A DNA stretch of 64,000 nucleotides from Paenibacillus sp. yr247 (lineage in GTDB: Bacteria > Bacillota > Bacilli > Paenibacillales > NBRC-103111), in assembly GCF_900103825.1 (NCBI RefSeq), contig NZ_FNIF01000002.1:639566-703565 (forward strand). The letters are read 5' to 3'. Position numbers and translations under genes: made by a program. Within the stretch, counting starts at the first letter, position 1, and each line of letters opens with the position of its first letter. Positions 37,167 to 45,418 of the stretch are shown here, piece by piece. Below the pieces are notes generated by a model that saw nothing but the letters and a program-made list of their open reading frames with translations, ran no database searches and was not told the DNA's origin.

Positions 37167-37742
37167 TTGGCAAAATTATATTTTCGTTATGGCACGATGA
37201 ATAGTGGTAAATCGATTGAAGTCTTGCGTGTTGCACATAATTATGAAGAACAAGGCAAGAAAGTTCTGCTCCTGACATCCGTTATGGATGATCGATTCGG
37301 GGTTGGCAAGGTCGTCTCCAGAATTGGGATGCACAAGATGGCTACCGTTGTAGATGAGAACTTGGACATGATCGAACTCGCCCGCATAGAGCGCCCCAAC
37401 TGCATTTTGGTCGATGAAGCGCAGTTTTTGAATAAAGAGCAAGTTGCTCAATTGATTGAAATTGTCGACGATTTGGACATTCCTGTTATCGCCTATGGGC
37501 TCAGAGCTGATTTCATGGGGCAATTATTCGAAGGAAGCGACGCTCTCCTCGCTGCAGCTGATACCATTGAGGAGATCAAAACCGTTTGTTGGTACTGCGA
37601 CAAGAAAGCGATTATGAATATGCGCTGCAAAGACGGGGAGCCGATCTTTCACGGTGAGCAGATTCAAATTGGCGGTAATGAAAGCTACGTGCCTGTTTGT
37701 CGAAAATGTTATGCATCTAAACGAAAATCTACAAGCATTTAA
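37167..37742 (+). CDS. tdk: Thymidine kinase
   Basis: This 191-residue type II thymidine kinase phosphorylates thymidine with ATP for salvage. It has P-loop GTMNSGKS near the N-terminus, the catalytic-acid segment ILVDEAQFL, the lasso/thymidine-binding region AYGLRADFMGQLFEGS, and a structural zinc site with CWYC and CRKC pairs. The start is TTG, since MAKLYFRYG matches the family beginning. The stop overlaps the ATG reading of the next gene (TAATG). Confidence 0.94.
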   Translation: MAKLYFRYGTMNSGKSIEVLRVAHNYEEQGKKVLLLTSVMDDRFGVGKVVSRIGMHKMATVVDENLDMIELARIERPNCILVDEAQFLNKEQVAQLIEIVDDLDIPVIAYGLRADFMGQLFEGSDALLAAADTIEEIKTVCWYCDKKAIMNMRCKDGEPIFHGEQIQIGGNESYVPVCRKCYASKRKSTSI

Positions 37743-37768
37743 TGGTTATACAAAGAAAGGTGAATTCC

Positions 37769-38950
37769 TTGCGAAAAAAACGGATTTTGCTCTTATCCGA
37801 AGGCTTTGGGAAAGGACATACACAAGCTGCTCATGCGCTTTCGGTGGAGCTTCGACAAAGCTCATCTGAAGTTATTACACGTGTGATTGAGCTTGGCGCT
37901 TTTTTGCATCCTACCATAGCACCTTGGATCTTCTCGGCATACCGCCGCACGGTTACTTCACAACCCAAACTATATGGTATGCTTTACCGGAATCAATATG
38001 AAAAGTCATTAAATCGCTTTGCAGGGCTTGCACTGCATCGTATTTTCTACTCGCAAACGAAAGCGATCATCGAGCAGCTAAAGCCCGATATCATCGTTTG
38101 TACGCATCCTTTTCCGAGCATTATCGTCTCTCGTCTGAAACGTGCTGGACTAGCCGTCCCCCTCTTCACCGTCATCACAGATTACGACGTTCATGGTACC
38201 TGGATTGATCCGGCCGTGGACAAATATCTGGTTTCTACTCCAATGGTGAGGGAGCGTATATTGGACCTTGGCGTGCCGGAAACGCAAGTTGAAGTCACGG
38301 GGATCCCTGTTCACCCTAATTTCCGCTTGGAGCATAGCAAAGAGCAAATCCGTCAACAATTCGGGCTTAACGCCATGCCCACCGTCATGGTTATGGGCGG
38401 CGGATGGGGTGTCTTTAAAAAGGAAGAAAAGGAAGAACTGTTGACCTACTTAGCAAGCTGGAGCAAGGATATTCAGCTTCTAATCTGTTTGGGAACGAAT
38501 GAGAAAGCTCGCCAACAATTGCTGGAGGAAGCTGTCTTCCGGCAGCCGAATGTGCATCTGATTGGTTATACCAATGAGATTAACAAGCTAATGGACATCT
38601 CTGATCTGCTAATTACGAAGCCGGGCGGGATGACCTGTACGGAAGCAATGGCTAAAGGCATTCCGATGCTGTTCTACAGCCCGATTCCGGGACAAGAAGA
38701 GAAGAATTGCCAATACTTTCAGGAACAAGGCTATGGTCAAAAGATTACGTCTCTTGAGATGATCGATCACTGGTTCAAACTGCTGCTTGAACAGTATCCT
38801 GAGCTTTCGAAACGCAGAATGAATATCCGTAACCGTCAAAAATATAGTGCGCAAGACTGCTCCGCATCAATCATTCAGTATTTAAAGTTATCGGAGAAGC
38901 GTCCCTATATACAGGCATCAACAACAACACCGCTCATACAATGGTATTAA
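37769..38950 (+). CDS. Glycosyltransferase, UgtP/MGDG synthase family
   Basis: This 393-residue GT28-type enzyme probably adds a sugar from a UDP-donor to diacylglycerol to make glycolipid anchors or membrane lipids. RKKRILLLSEGFGKGHTQAAHAL is the N-terminal acceptor-side motif, and ITKPGGMTCTEAMAKGIPMLFYSPIPGQEEKN is the C-terminal donor-binding motif. The TTG at 37769 follows AAAGGTGA by 5 bp; an ATG at 37742 overlapping the tdk stop is the alternative. The family peak length is about 380-400 residues. Membrane-associated action at the inner leaflet is expected. Confidence 0.88.
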   Translation: MRKKRILLLSEGFGKGHTQAAHALSVELRQSSSEVITRVIELGAFLHPTIAPWIFSAYRRTVTSQPKLYGMLYRNQYEKSLNRFAGLALHRIFYSQTKAIIEQLKPDIIVCTHPFPSIIVSRLKRAGLAVPLFTVITDYDVHGTWIDPAVDKYLVSTPMVRERILDLGVPETQVEVTGIPVHPNFRLEHSKEQIRQQFGLNAMPTVMVMGGGWGVFKKEEKEELLTYLASWSKDIQLLICLGTNEKARQQLLEEAVFRQPNVHLIGYTNEINKLMDISDLLITKPGGMTCTEAMAKGIPMLFYSPIPGQEEKNCQYFQEQGYGQKITSLEMIDHWFKLLLEQYPELSKRRMNIRNRQKYSAQDCSASIIQYLKLSEKRPYIQASTTTPLIQWY

Positions 38951-38971
38951 CCATGGTATAGGGCGGTGTTT
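38929..38971 (+). terminator. Terminator hairpin overlapping the next gene's ribosome binding site
   Basis: ACACCGCTC pairs with GGGCGGTGT, with an extended ATAC/GTAT inner stem, and is followed by six T residues. Its left arm lies within the end of the glycosyltransferase gene and its right arm contains the GGCGGTG that would serve as Shine-Dalgarno for the 38975 gene. Confidence 0.8.
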
Positions 38972-38974
38972 TTT

Positions 38975-39472
38975 ATGGACCCCATTCAACGATTCGGCAA
39001 GCAGTCCATCTTCGTTTATTTACTTGTATGGTTCGTTGGCAGCCTCTGGATGATGGCTGTACTGGGCAGCGGCACCGTTCAGGGCAAGCTGTTCGGCGTG
39101 GATTTGAATCTGTATCACGAGTATGCCTCCTTTGGATTTGCCGGAGCTTTGGGCGGAGCGCTTTATGGGCTTCGCATGTTTCATGAGCATTACCATGACC
39201 TTACCACACAGTGGGTATACTGGTATTTAATGCGACCGGTGCTCTGCTTTGGCTCGGCGATCATCACCATCGTCTTGTTCGAAAGCGGCATTCTGCTGCT
39301 GCAGGTCGGCGATTCGATGTCTGCTCGCATTAGCGTGGCATTCTTAACCGGATACGGCTACGGCAAATTTATGGAGAAAATAAAGGCGTTGACGACTACT
39401 TTTTTCAATGGGGACGGAAATGGAACCAAAAACGGAAATGGAAGTAACGGAGGGGATCAGCCGCGGCGATAG
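38975..39472 (+). CDS. Hypothetical membrane protein
   Basis: This 165-residue protein has about four hydrophobic segments (about 11-30, 50-65, 88-108 and 116-132) and a polar Asn/Gly-rich tail (NGDGNGTKNGNGSNGG). GHE-like catalytic motifs are absent; HEHYHD in a loop after the second segment is the only notable polar cluster. It starts at ATG 38975 just after a terminator-like hairpin. No family is recognised. A strong terminator follows. Confidence 0.7.
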   Translation: MDPIQRFGKQSIFVYLLVWFVGSLWMMAVLGSGTVQGKLFGVDLNLYHEYASFGFAGALGGALYGLRMFHEHYHDLTTQWVYWYLMRPVLCFGSAIITIVLFESGILLLQVGDSMSARISVAFLTGYGYGKFMEKIKALTTTFFNGDGNGTKNGNGSNGGDQPRR

Positions 39473-39483
39473 CAGCTGGATAA

Positions 39484-39547
39484 GGGGCCTTATAGTTACG
39501 GATAGCGAGCTAATGCTCGGTACCCGCAACTATAAGGCCTTTTTTGG
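39484..39547 (+). terminator. Strong intrinsic terminator
   Basis: A perfect stem GGCCTTATAGTT/AACTATAAGGCC encloses a smaller GAGC/GCTC hairpin and is followed by six T residues. It ends the transcript of the 38975 gene. Confidence 0.9.
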
Positions 39548-39628
39548 GATCTAAAGCAATATATTGAATTGGTTTTGGTTAATTGGAGATTATAATTTTG
39601 TCAACCACTTAAAACTAAAGGAGACATT

Positions 39629-40357
39629 ATGAGAAGAATAATCTTCGTTTTGTGTATTTGTCTATTTTTGATTCCATCTAATGCTAGTGCCGCCCCTAAG
39701 AAAGATCGAGCTTATTATGAGACACGCGGAGAAATCGTTTGGGAAATAACAACCGATCAAAAAGTGATTGCACTAACATTCGACGATGGTCCTCATCCTG
39801 AGTACACTGCGCAAATTCTCGATCTACTCAAACAGTATGAGGCTAAAGCCACTTTTTTCGTTGTTGGCAATAAAGTAAAACTTTATCCTGATGTTCTGTT
39901 GCGAACGTTAAATGAGGGCCACGAGATAGCCAATCATACATATAGCCATGCTTATCTAAGCAAAAAAAACAACATTAAAAAAGAAATTAACAAAACAGAG
40001 GAACTTATTTATGCTACGACAGGAAGTCGGTGTCAATTATTTCGACCACCAGGAGGGTTCTATAACGATCGGCTTGTATCTATTGTCAGGGCAGAAGGTT
40101 ATAAGGTGATTATGTGGAGTTGGCAATTGGATACGAAGGATTGGAGTACACCAGGGGTCAACAAAATTGTAAATCGTGTATTAAACAATTCGAAGAACGG
40201 AAATATCGTGTTATTTCATGATTATATTGAAGGCCCTACACAAACCATTGCTGCTTTGAAGATCATTTTGCCAGAATTGAAAAGAAGGGGATACCGATTA
40301 GTTACCGTATCAGAACTCCTAAACTATAATAAGGCTATTCCTGCAAAAATTCATTAG
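39629..40357 (+). CDS. Secreted polysaccharide deacetylase (NodB domain)
   Basis: This 242-residue protein has a signal peptide (residues 1-22, ending SNASAA) and a complete NodB domain: motif 1 LTFDDGPHPEY with both catalytic aspartates, motif 2 HEIANHTYSHAYL with the metal histidines, motif 3 RPPGGFYNDR, and a DTKDW motif. It resembles peptidoglycan N-acetylglucosamine or muramic acid deacetylases such as the Pda group. It lies 49 bp upstream of a second deacetylase-like gene on the same strand, possibly in one operon. Confidence 0.92.
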   Translation: MRRIIFVLCICLFLIPSNASAAPKKDRAYYETRGEIVWEITTDQKVIALTFDDGPHPEYTAQILDLLKQYEAKATFFVVGNKVKLYPDVLLRTLNEGHEIANHTYSHAYLSKKNNIKKEINKTEELIYATTGSRCQLFRPPGGFYNDRLVSIVRAEGYKVIMWSWQLDTKDWSTPGVNKIVNRVLNNSKNGNIVLFHDYIEGPTQTIAALKIILPELKRRGYRLVTVSELLNYNKAIPAKIH

Positions 40358-40406
40358 ACACAGAAAGTCTAAACATAAAAAGAGATCTGAAAAGGAGTAC
40401 TCTGCA

Positions 40407-41333
40407 ATGGCACGTTTTAAGCTTTGTTACTGCTTGATACTTTGTGCGCTGCCTATTTTGTCCGGATTCACAGTATCCACTGGCGACTCCGTGATGACCG
40501 AGATTATGAATGAAGCACCGAAAAAACGAATCTTACCTATTCCCGCCAAAATAGACCGCCTTGAGGGAGCTATCCCCGGTTACAATGGTCTGGAAGTCGA
40601 TATTCAAAAAACATACGAAATCAATAAGAACAACCTTGGCGGCAAGTCTATTCATTATGTATATAAGCAAATACCACCGACTATTGATCTTAACCAGTTA
40701 GGAGCAGCGCCCATCTATCGCGGCAACCCTCAAAAACCTATGGTTTCTTTCATGATCAATGTTGCATGGGGAAATGAATATATCCCTGTAATTCTCGATA
40801 CTCTGGACAAGCATCATGTGAAAGCAACGTTCTTTCTTGATGGTTCTTGGCTTAAAAAGAATGTGGCTACAGCAAAACAAATCATGAATCGCGGTCATGA
40901 ATTATCCAATCATGCTTATTCTCATAAAAACATGAGCCAATTAAGCAATAGTCAAGCTTACCAGGAAATTTCGAAAACAGAAAAACTGCTCTCTGAGGAG
41001 CTGCAAGTAAAAAACCGATGGTTTGCTCCCCCGTCGGGTGACTTCGATAAAGAAACCGTAGAAGTTGCACAAAGTATGAAACTAAATACGGTGTTGTGGA
41101 CGTTAGATACGGTAGATTGGAGAAATCCAAGCCCGCAGTCCATTATTCAAAAAATAAATACAAAAGTGGACAATGGTTTCTTAATTCTCATGCATCCTAC
41201 CCCATCAGCAAGTACAGCATTGGATGGTATGATTACATCCATTAAGAATAAAGGATTACACATTGGAACTGTTAGCGAAGTGTTGTCTACAAATCGAGTT
41301 CCGATCGGTGAACAATACTTTGGCACAGAATGA
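40407..41333 (+). CDS. YlxY-like polysaccharide deacetylase homologue with degenerate active site
   Basis: This 308-residue exported protein has a signal segment at about 5-20. The NodB fold is recognisable (HELSNHAYSHKNM, RWFAPPSGDFDKE, LWTLDTVDWRNP, LILMHPT). Motif 1 reads MINVAWGNEY instead of the usual TFDDGP, so the catalytic-base aspartate pair is missing; the metal-binding HxxxH in HAYSH is kept. This substitution is the one seen in Bacillus YlxY, a sporulation-associated relative. It may therefore bind rather than deacetylate glycans. AAGGAG lies upstream of the ATG. Confidence 0.88.
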   Translation: MARFKLCYCLILCALPILSGFTVSTGDSVMTEIMNEAPKKRILPIPAKIDRLEGAIPGYNGLEVDIQKTYEINKNNLGGKSIHYVYKQIPPTIDLNQLGAAPIYRGNPQKPMVSFMINVAWGNEYIPVILDTLDKHHVKATFFLDGSWLKKNVATAKQIMNRGHELSNHAYSHKNMSQLSNSQAYQEISKTEKLLSEELQVKNRWFAPPSGDFDKETVEVAQSMKLNTVLWTLDTVDWRNPSPQSIIQKINTKVDNGFLILMHPTPSASTALDGMITSIKNKGLHIGTVSEVLSTNRVPIGEQYFGTE

Positions 41334-41343
41334 CTTGAAAGAA

Positions 41344-41363
41344 TTAGCGCCCTTTTGGGGCGC
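41344..41363. terminator. Probable terminator hairpin
   Basis: AGCGCCC/GGGGCGCT with a short T-rich loop forms a strong GC stem between two convergent genes, but T-runs on either side are weak. Confidence 0.55.
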
Positions 41364-41378
41364 TGCTTCATACATCTG

Positions 41379-42353
41379 TTACAGAACGCGCCTTGCCTCA
41401 ACAAAGCGCTCTTTCCAAGAGCCATTCAGTTCAGATACCGTAACTCCGATGCCCGGGCGGAAAGTATGCAGGATAAGGCCGTTACCTAAGTACACCGCAA
41501 CATGTCCGATATGTTCGATGCCGCTTTTATTTTTTCTATTGGGGGTGGTGAAAAACACGAGATCACCTTCTCGAAGTTGATCGATGGACACCTCTGTACC
41601 TCGCTGACTCTGCTGCCTTGAATCGCGCGGCAGCGACACCCCTTGACTGACAAAGATGTATTTCAAGAAGGATGAACAGTCGAAAGAATCGGTTTGGCCT
41701 GTCTTCGCCCCATATACGTAGGGGGTTCCAAGGAAGCCCAATCCTTTTACAATGAGATGGTCGGCTTCGCGCTTCCAACTCGGCTCATTTTGATCAGAAT
41801 CAGCAAGCTGTTCAAACTGTTTGACGACTTTAGCTATTTCGGCAGCGGATAGATTTACATTCTTCGCATTCGGAACTGGATCATCTCCATCTCGGGGCTG
41901 ATCTAGTGTAGGTGTGCTCTCAGGGGCTTCTGAGACTGGATTAGCTTTAACCATTGGCGCTGGGGCCGCCGTCGGGCTAGGCACTGGGGTCATCGTCGGG
42001 CTAGCTGCAGCGCTCTGAGCATTGCTGGATGACAACTTGGCAGGGGCCGATCTTAGCTCCGAATTGCTCGCTTCAGCCTTTGGTTGGGCTGAAGGTTTCG
42101 CCACTTCGATAGCTGTTTCTTTATCGGTAGCGGTATCCACCTTTTGTGGGGAAACTTGCATATCCGATTGTTTCACTTCAGAAGATGAATTTTGTTCTAT
42201 TGACTGTATAGGTGCAGATGTCACCAGTTCGTTTGGGTTCGTATTTGAGAAAACAGCCGATAATTCCATGTTCTCTGGATTTTTCATGGTGAAACCGAAT
42301 AGGACCAGAAGAGCAATGGCTAGAGCGGCAATCTCATATTTTTTGGCAAGCAT
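41379..42353 (-). CDS. NlpC/P60 family cell-wall peptidase
   Basis: This 324-residue protein has an N-terminal signal or anchor (residues 8-21, IAALAIALLVLFGF) and a long Ser/Ala/Pro/Thr-rich linker (about 25-190). A C-terminal NlpC/P60 domain (about 200-324) carries the catalytic cysteine in DSFDCSSFLKYIF, the histidine in IEHIGHVAVYLG and a third polar residue in ILHTF. It is predicted to cleave peptide stems of peptidoglycan. GGAGGAGG precedes the ATG. A disordered linker of this size could span the wall. Confidence 0.9.
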   Translation of the reverse strand: MLAKKYEIAALAIALLVLFGFTMKNPENMELSAVFSNTNPNELVTSAPIQSIEQNSSSEVKQSDMQVSPQKVDTATDKETAIEVAKPSAQPKAEASNSELRSAPAKLSSSNAQSAAASPTMTPVPSPTAAPAPMVKANPVSEAPESTPTLDQPRDGDDPVPNAKNVNLSAAEIAKVVKQFEQLADSDQNEPSWKREADHLIVKGLGFLGTPYVYGAKTGQTDSFDCSSFLKYIFVSQGVSLPRDSRQQSQRGTEVSIDQLREGDLVFFTTPNRKNKSGIEHIGHVAVYLGNGLILHTFRPGIGVTVSELNGSWKERFVEARRVL

Positions 42354-42452
42354 TTTTGGCCTCCTCCAGATAGCAAGTATACTATATTATTCTATGGCAG
42401 ACCACAAGGTCGGGGGGTATAATAAGTGGTATTTCATGGATGATAAGCAGCA

Positions 42453-42497
42453 AAAAAGCCTTACCGTCAGCATCTCTCTCTGCTTCCGGAAGGCTTC
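42453..42497 (-). terminator. Intrinsic terminator of the YCF48-like gene
   Basis: On the minus strand AAGCCTTCC pairs with GGTAAGGCTT around a loop of about 20 bases and runs into TTTTTT. It follows the stop of the 42502 gene. Confidence 0.75.
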
Positions 42498-42501
42498 TTC
42501 G

Positions 42502-43671
42502 TCATTTAGGCGCATCGAAGGTATGCACCTTTTTCCAGTTAACACCACCGCTGCCGGTGGTGTACATCTCGCTCGGCTGCTCATTGTCATTCGTCAGCAG
42601 CCAGCCTTGGTTCGCGTCTGCCATGGCCAGCAGCAGCTCGCCATAACCCGTGAACGACTCCTTGCCGTTCACCCATGTCTTGCCGCCGTCCTTCGTCCAT
42701 CCGACGGAGTTCGGCTTGTCGCAGCTCGGACACTGCCCACCCATAAAAGCGACGTCTGGACTCACGACGTAAAGAGGTCCGGGCCTAGAGCCCGTGTTCT
42801 TAGGTCCTGTGTTATCGCCCATAGGGAAACCAGGGGCAGGTCCACCTCCGGCGGTGCTATTCGCCAGAACCGTCTGCCAGCTCTTCCCGCCGTCTTTCGT
42901 GTGAAACAGCGAATACGAGGTTTGGGTCATCCCCGATTCACCAATCAACTCGATCCACGCATCGTTGGCACCCGCAGAACGAATAACCACGCCGGTTAGT
43001 GAGGCTGCGGTTTTACGTGACATGACGCTGCGCCATGTTTTGCCGCCATCCTGCGTTCGCTGAACCTCAATGGCATCTTTAACCTGTTTGACAGCCCAGC
43101 CGTTATTTTTATCATGGAAATAAGCATCTCCCGTAATTCCCTCGGGAATCGGCAAGGCAGTCCATTTCATACCTCCATCCACGGTTTGCGCATTCCCGCT
43201 GAATCCTTCCTTCTCCGTAATAAAATGCAGGAACGCACGATTCGGCACCTTACCAAGGGTTGCCCAGTGTTGACCTCCATCCTTCGTACTTAGCAGTTTA
43301 CCTTCATCCCCTACAATCGCCCACACATCATGACCATTCAGCGCAAACAGCTGCCTAATGTCTCCCGGTCCCTCGTATTGAACCTTCCACTTCACACCGC
43401 TGTCATCTGTTCGTGCGATCCACCCTTTGCCGCCGATCCAGCCAGATTTTGCATCAGCCAACCTGACGGCGGTTATCACGCTCATCGTCACCTTCGATGG
43501 TGTGGAATCTGCGGCAGCTGTCTCAGCGGGAGCCGTGGGTTGTGCCGTGACCGTCGCACTCGGTTTCGGCGAATCTGAAGCATTGACAGCTCCGCTTGTG
43601 CTTCCGGATGATTCACACCCTGTAAAAGCGAGTAGTGTAATTGCCAAGAGCGGTATATATTTTCTCAACAT
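42502..43671 (-). CDS. YCF48/BNR-repeat lipoprotein, predicted seven-bladed propeller
   Basis: This 389-residue lipoprotein starts at 43671 (AAAGGAG 8 bp upstream) with signal MLRKYIPLLAITLLAFTGC and a lipobox cysteine at residue 19. A low-complexity Ser/Pro/Thr linker follows. Seven Asp-box-like repeats are visible: TDDSGVKW, TKDGGQHW, TVDGGMKW, TQDGGKTW, TKDGGKSW, TKDGGKTW and TTGSGGVNW. They predict a single seven-bladed beta-propeller related to the YCF48/HCF136 family. Function in Bacillales is unknown; it is divergent from the second M23-bactofilin operon. Confidence 0.88.
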   Translation of the reverse strand: MLRKYIPLLAITLLAFTGCESSGSTSGAVNASDSPKPSATVTAQPTAPAETAAADSTPSKVTMSVITAVRLADAKSGWIGGKGWIARTDDSGVKWKVQYEGPGDIRQLFALNGHDVWAIVGDEGKLLSTKDGGQHWATLGKVPNRAFLHFITEKEGFSGNAQTVDGGMKWTALPIPEGITGDAYFHDKNNGWAVKQVKDAIEVQRTQDGGKTWRSVMSRKTAASLTGVVIRSAGANDAWIELIGESGMTQTSYSLFHTKDGGKSWQTVLANSTAGGGPAPGFPMGDNTGPKNTGSRPGPLYVVSPDVAFMGGQCPSCDKPNSVGWTKDGGKTWVNGKESFTGYGELLLAMADANQGWLLTNDNEQPSEMYTTGSGGVNWKKVHTFDAPK

Positions 43672-43903
43672 AAGCTTGACTCCTTTCACTCTTGAACTTC
43701 CATCATCTACCTTTATAGACGTAACTATCATCGGAAAAGTTGAGTCCGAAGACATACGCTTTTTGGCAAATTTAGTATGTCCCGCAACGTACTGCGCTTA
43801 TTTGGGAGAAAAGCGAATTAATAAATTAGGCATGACTTATCCCATACATGAATACAATCCAATCAAGGAGGGGGGACTTTGTTACGGAAAGGAAGAGGAT
43901 CGG

Positions 43904-44914
43904 TTGAGATTCATATGGGGTAAAAAGGAATTCACCTTAATGATCATTCCGGGCGCCAACCGCCGAACCGTAAGATTCAAGCTTCCGCACAGTAGTCTAT
44001 ATATTGTGCCCAGCTTGATCCTGCTCGTGCTGATTGGATTTTTTGTCACGATTTACTTAATGAATACCTACTCCCTTCAAACGGCAAATAACATGCAGCG
44101 TACGTTCGATGGACAAGAACGCCAACTGGTTGATCAAATTACACTTAAAAATAGTGAACTGGAACAGCTTCAAACCAATTTGATTGACTTATCCCAGCAA
44201 GCGAATGAATTTAAAGCGAAGTTGGAAGAAATTAAGAAACTGGATCATGTTATTCAGCTGATGACCCAAACAGAAGGAACAAACAGGACAAGCAAGAAGC
44301 TGTCTGCGCTAAGTGTTGAACCGCCAAATGGAGCAAGCTCCGATGTCGGTGGCAGCGAGGTTCCGGTTACTTCGCAAGATGTATCTCTTCTGGTCAGCAG
44401 TACTAAACAAGGGCTTTCTTCGTTAGTCGGAGATATTAATGCCTTGCTTTCAAATTTAAACGAATCCGAGTCTAGGCTGCAAGAAGCAGAGCGTCTGCGC
44501 AGCATCACGCCGACACTTTGGCCAACTGTGACTCACAGCATTACATCGGGCTTCGGTATAAGGATAGATCCTTTTACCTCTAAGCCAACGATGCATACGG
44601 GGCTTGACCTTGATGGCGAAATGAACGACCCCGTTTATGTGACAGCAGCAGGTACTGTGGTAGAAGCCAGCTTTGACAATGAACATGGCAATCATATCAT
44701 TGTCGATCATTCCCGCGGGATACAAACCGAGTATATGCATCTGAATAAAATGCTCGTCAAACGCGGAGAATCAGTAACGAAAGGTCAAAAGATCGGCCTA
44801 CTCGGTTCCACAGGACGAAGCACGGGCTCCCATCTGCATTACGAAGTTCATAAGAACGGCGTACAGATTAACCCCGCCCCTTATCTTATTACCGATAGAA
44901 AGGATGAACGCTAA
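43904..44914 (+). CDS. Membrane-anchored M23 (LytM) metallopeptidase, copy 2
   Basis: This 336-residue paralogue of the 20248 protein has the same layout: cytoplasmic N-terminus (KKEFTLMIIPGANRRTVRFKLPHS), a helix at about 31-53, a coiled coil (about 60-120), a linker, and a LytM domain with H231 and D235 in HTGLDLD and H310-L-H312. The start is TTG 43904, after GGAAGAGG, because the sequence beginning there aligns with the first residues of copy 1. The open frame extends further upstream but overlaps the divergent lipoprotein gene. It overlaps the bactofilin 2 start by TAATG, so translation is coupled. Confidence 0.92.
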   Translation: MRFIWGKKEFTLMIIPGANRRTVRFKLPHSSLYIVPSLILLVLIGFFVTIYLMNTYSLQTANNMQRTFDGQERQLVDQITLKNSELEQLQTNLIDLSQQANEFKAKLEEIKKLDHVIQLMTQTEGTNRTSKKLSALSVEPPNGASSDVGGSEVPVTSQDVSLLVSSTKQGLSSLVGDINALLSNLNESESRLQEAERLRSITPTLWPTVTHSITSGFGIRIDPFTSKPTMHTGLDLDGEMNDPVYVTAAGTVVEASFDNEHGNHIIVDHSRGIQTEYMHLNKMLVKRGESVTKGQKIGLLGSTGRSTGSHLHYEVHKNGVQINPAPYLITDRKDER

Positions 44915-45366
44915 TGCTTGGAAGCTCCAAAAATAAGCCCATTGATACTAAAACAACAGACACGTTGATTGGGGGCAGTACCATTTGTGAAGGTAAAATT
45001 ATGTCCGAAGCCAGCCTTCGCATCGAAGGCCAGCTGCACGGCGACATTGAATGCGCAGGAGACATCACCATTGGTGAAAACGCTGTTGTGCAGTCTAACA
45101 TCCAGGCCCGTGATGTTATCGTTGCAGGCAAAGTAAAAGGCAATGTTCAGACCAAAGGCAAGCTCATCGTAACCAGTTCCGGCGTACTTGTGGGCAATAT
45201 CGATGTCCGCTCCTTTATTATTCAGGAGGGCGGGATTTTTCAAGGAAGCAGCTCTATGAACATAGCAGCTGTGAGTGAGAAAGGCGGAGGCAACGGTAAA
45301 GTCATCGATGCCAAAGCACACAAACAACAGAAGAACGAGCAGCAGGCTGCTTCTGGAGGGAATTAA
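44914..45366 (+). CDS. Bactofilin, copy 2
   Basis: This 150-residue DUF583 protein has a beta-helix core that closely follows copy 1 (TTDTLIGGSTICEGKIMSEASLRIEGQLHGDIECAGDITIGENAVVQSNIQARDVIVAGKVKGNV). The N-terminus (MLGSSKNKPID) and the C-terminal tail (Lys/Gln-rich, KAHKQQKNEQQ) differ from copy 1, which could give each filament its own partner or location. Its ATG overlaps the stop of the peptidase gene. A strong terminator follows. Confidence 0.93.
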   Translation: MLGSSKNKPIDTKTTDTLIGGSTICEGKIMSEASLRIEGQLHGDIECAGDITIGENAVVQSNIQARDVIVAGKVKGNVQTKGKLIVTSSGVLVGNIDVRSFIIQEGGIFQGSSSMNIAAVSEKGGGNGKVIDAKAHKQQKNEQQAASGGN

Positions 45367-45371
45367 AATTA

Positions 45372-45411
45372 AAAAAACAGGGAACCCGCGGGTGCGGTTT
45401 CCCTGTTTTTT
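45372..45411. terminator. Strong bidirectional terminator after bactofilin 2
   Basis: AAAACAGGGAAxC pairs with GxTTCCCTGTTTT around a GC-rich loop, with A-runs and T-runs on both flanks. The truncated leucyl aminopeptidase remnant stops 8 bp beyond it on the minus strand. Confidence 0.85.
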
Positions 45412-45418
45412 TGTAAGT

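Noticed and set aside
43427-43903. Upstream extension of the copy 2 M23 peptidase frame
   Set aside because: It overlaps the divergent lipoprotein gene and its promoter region, and the paralogue at 20248 starts at the residue matching TTG 43904.
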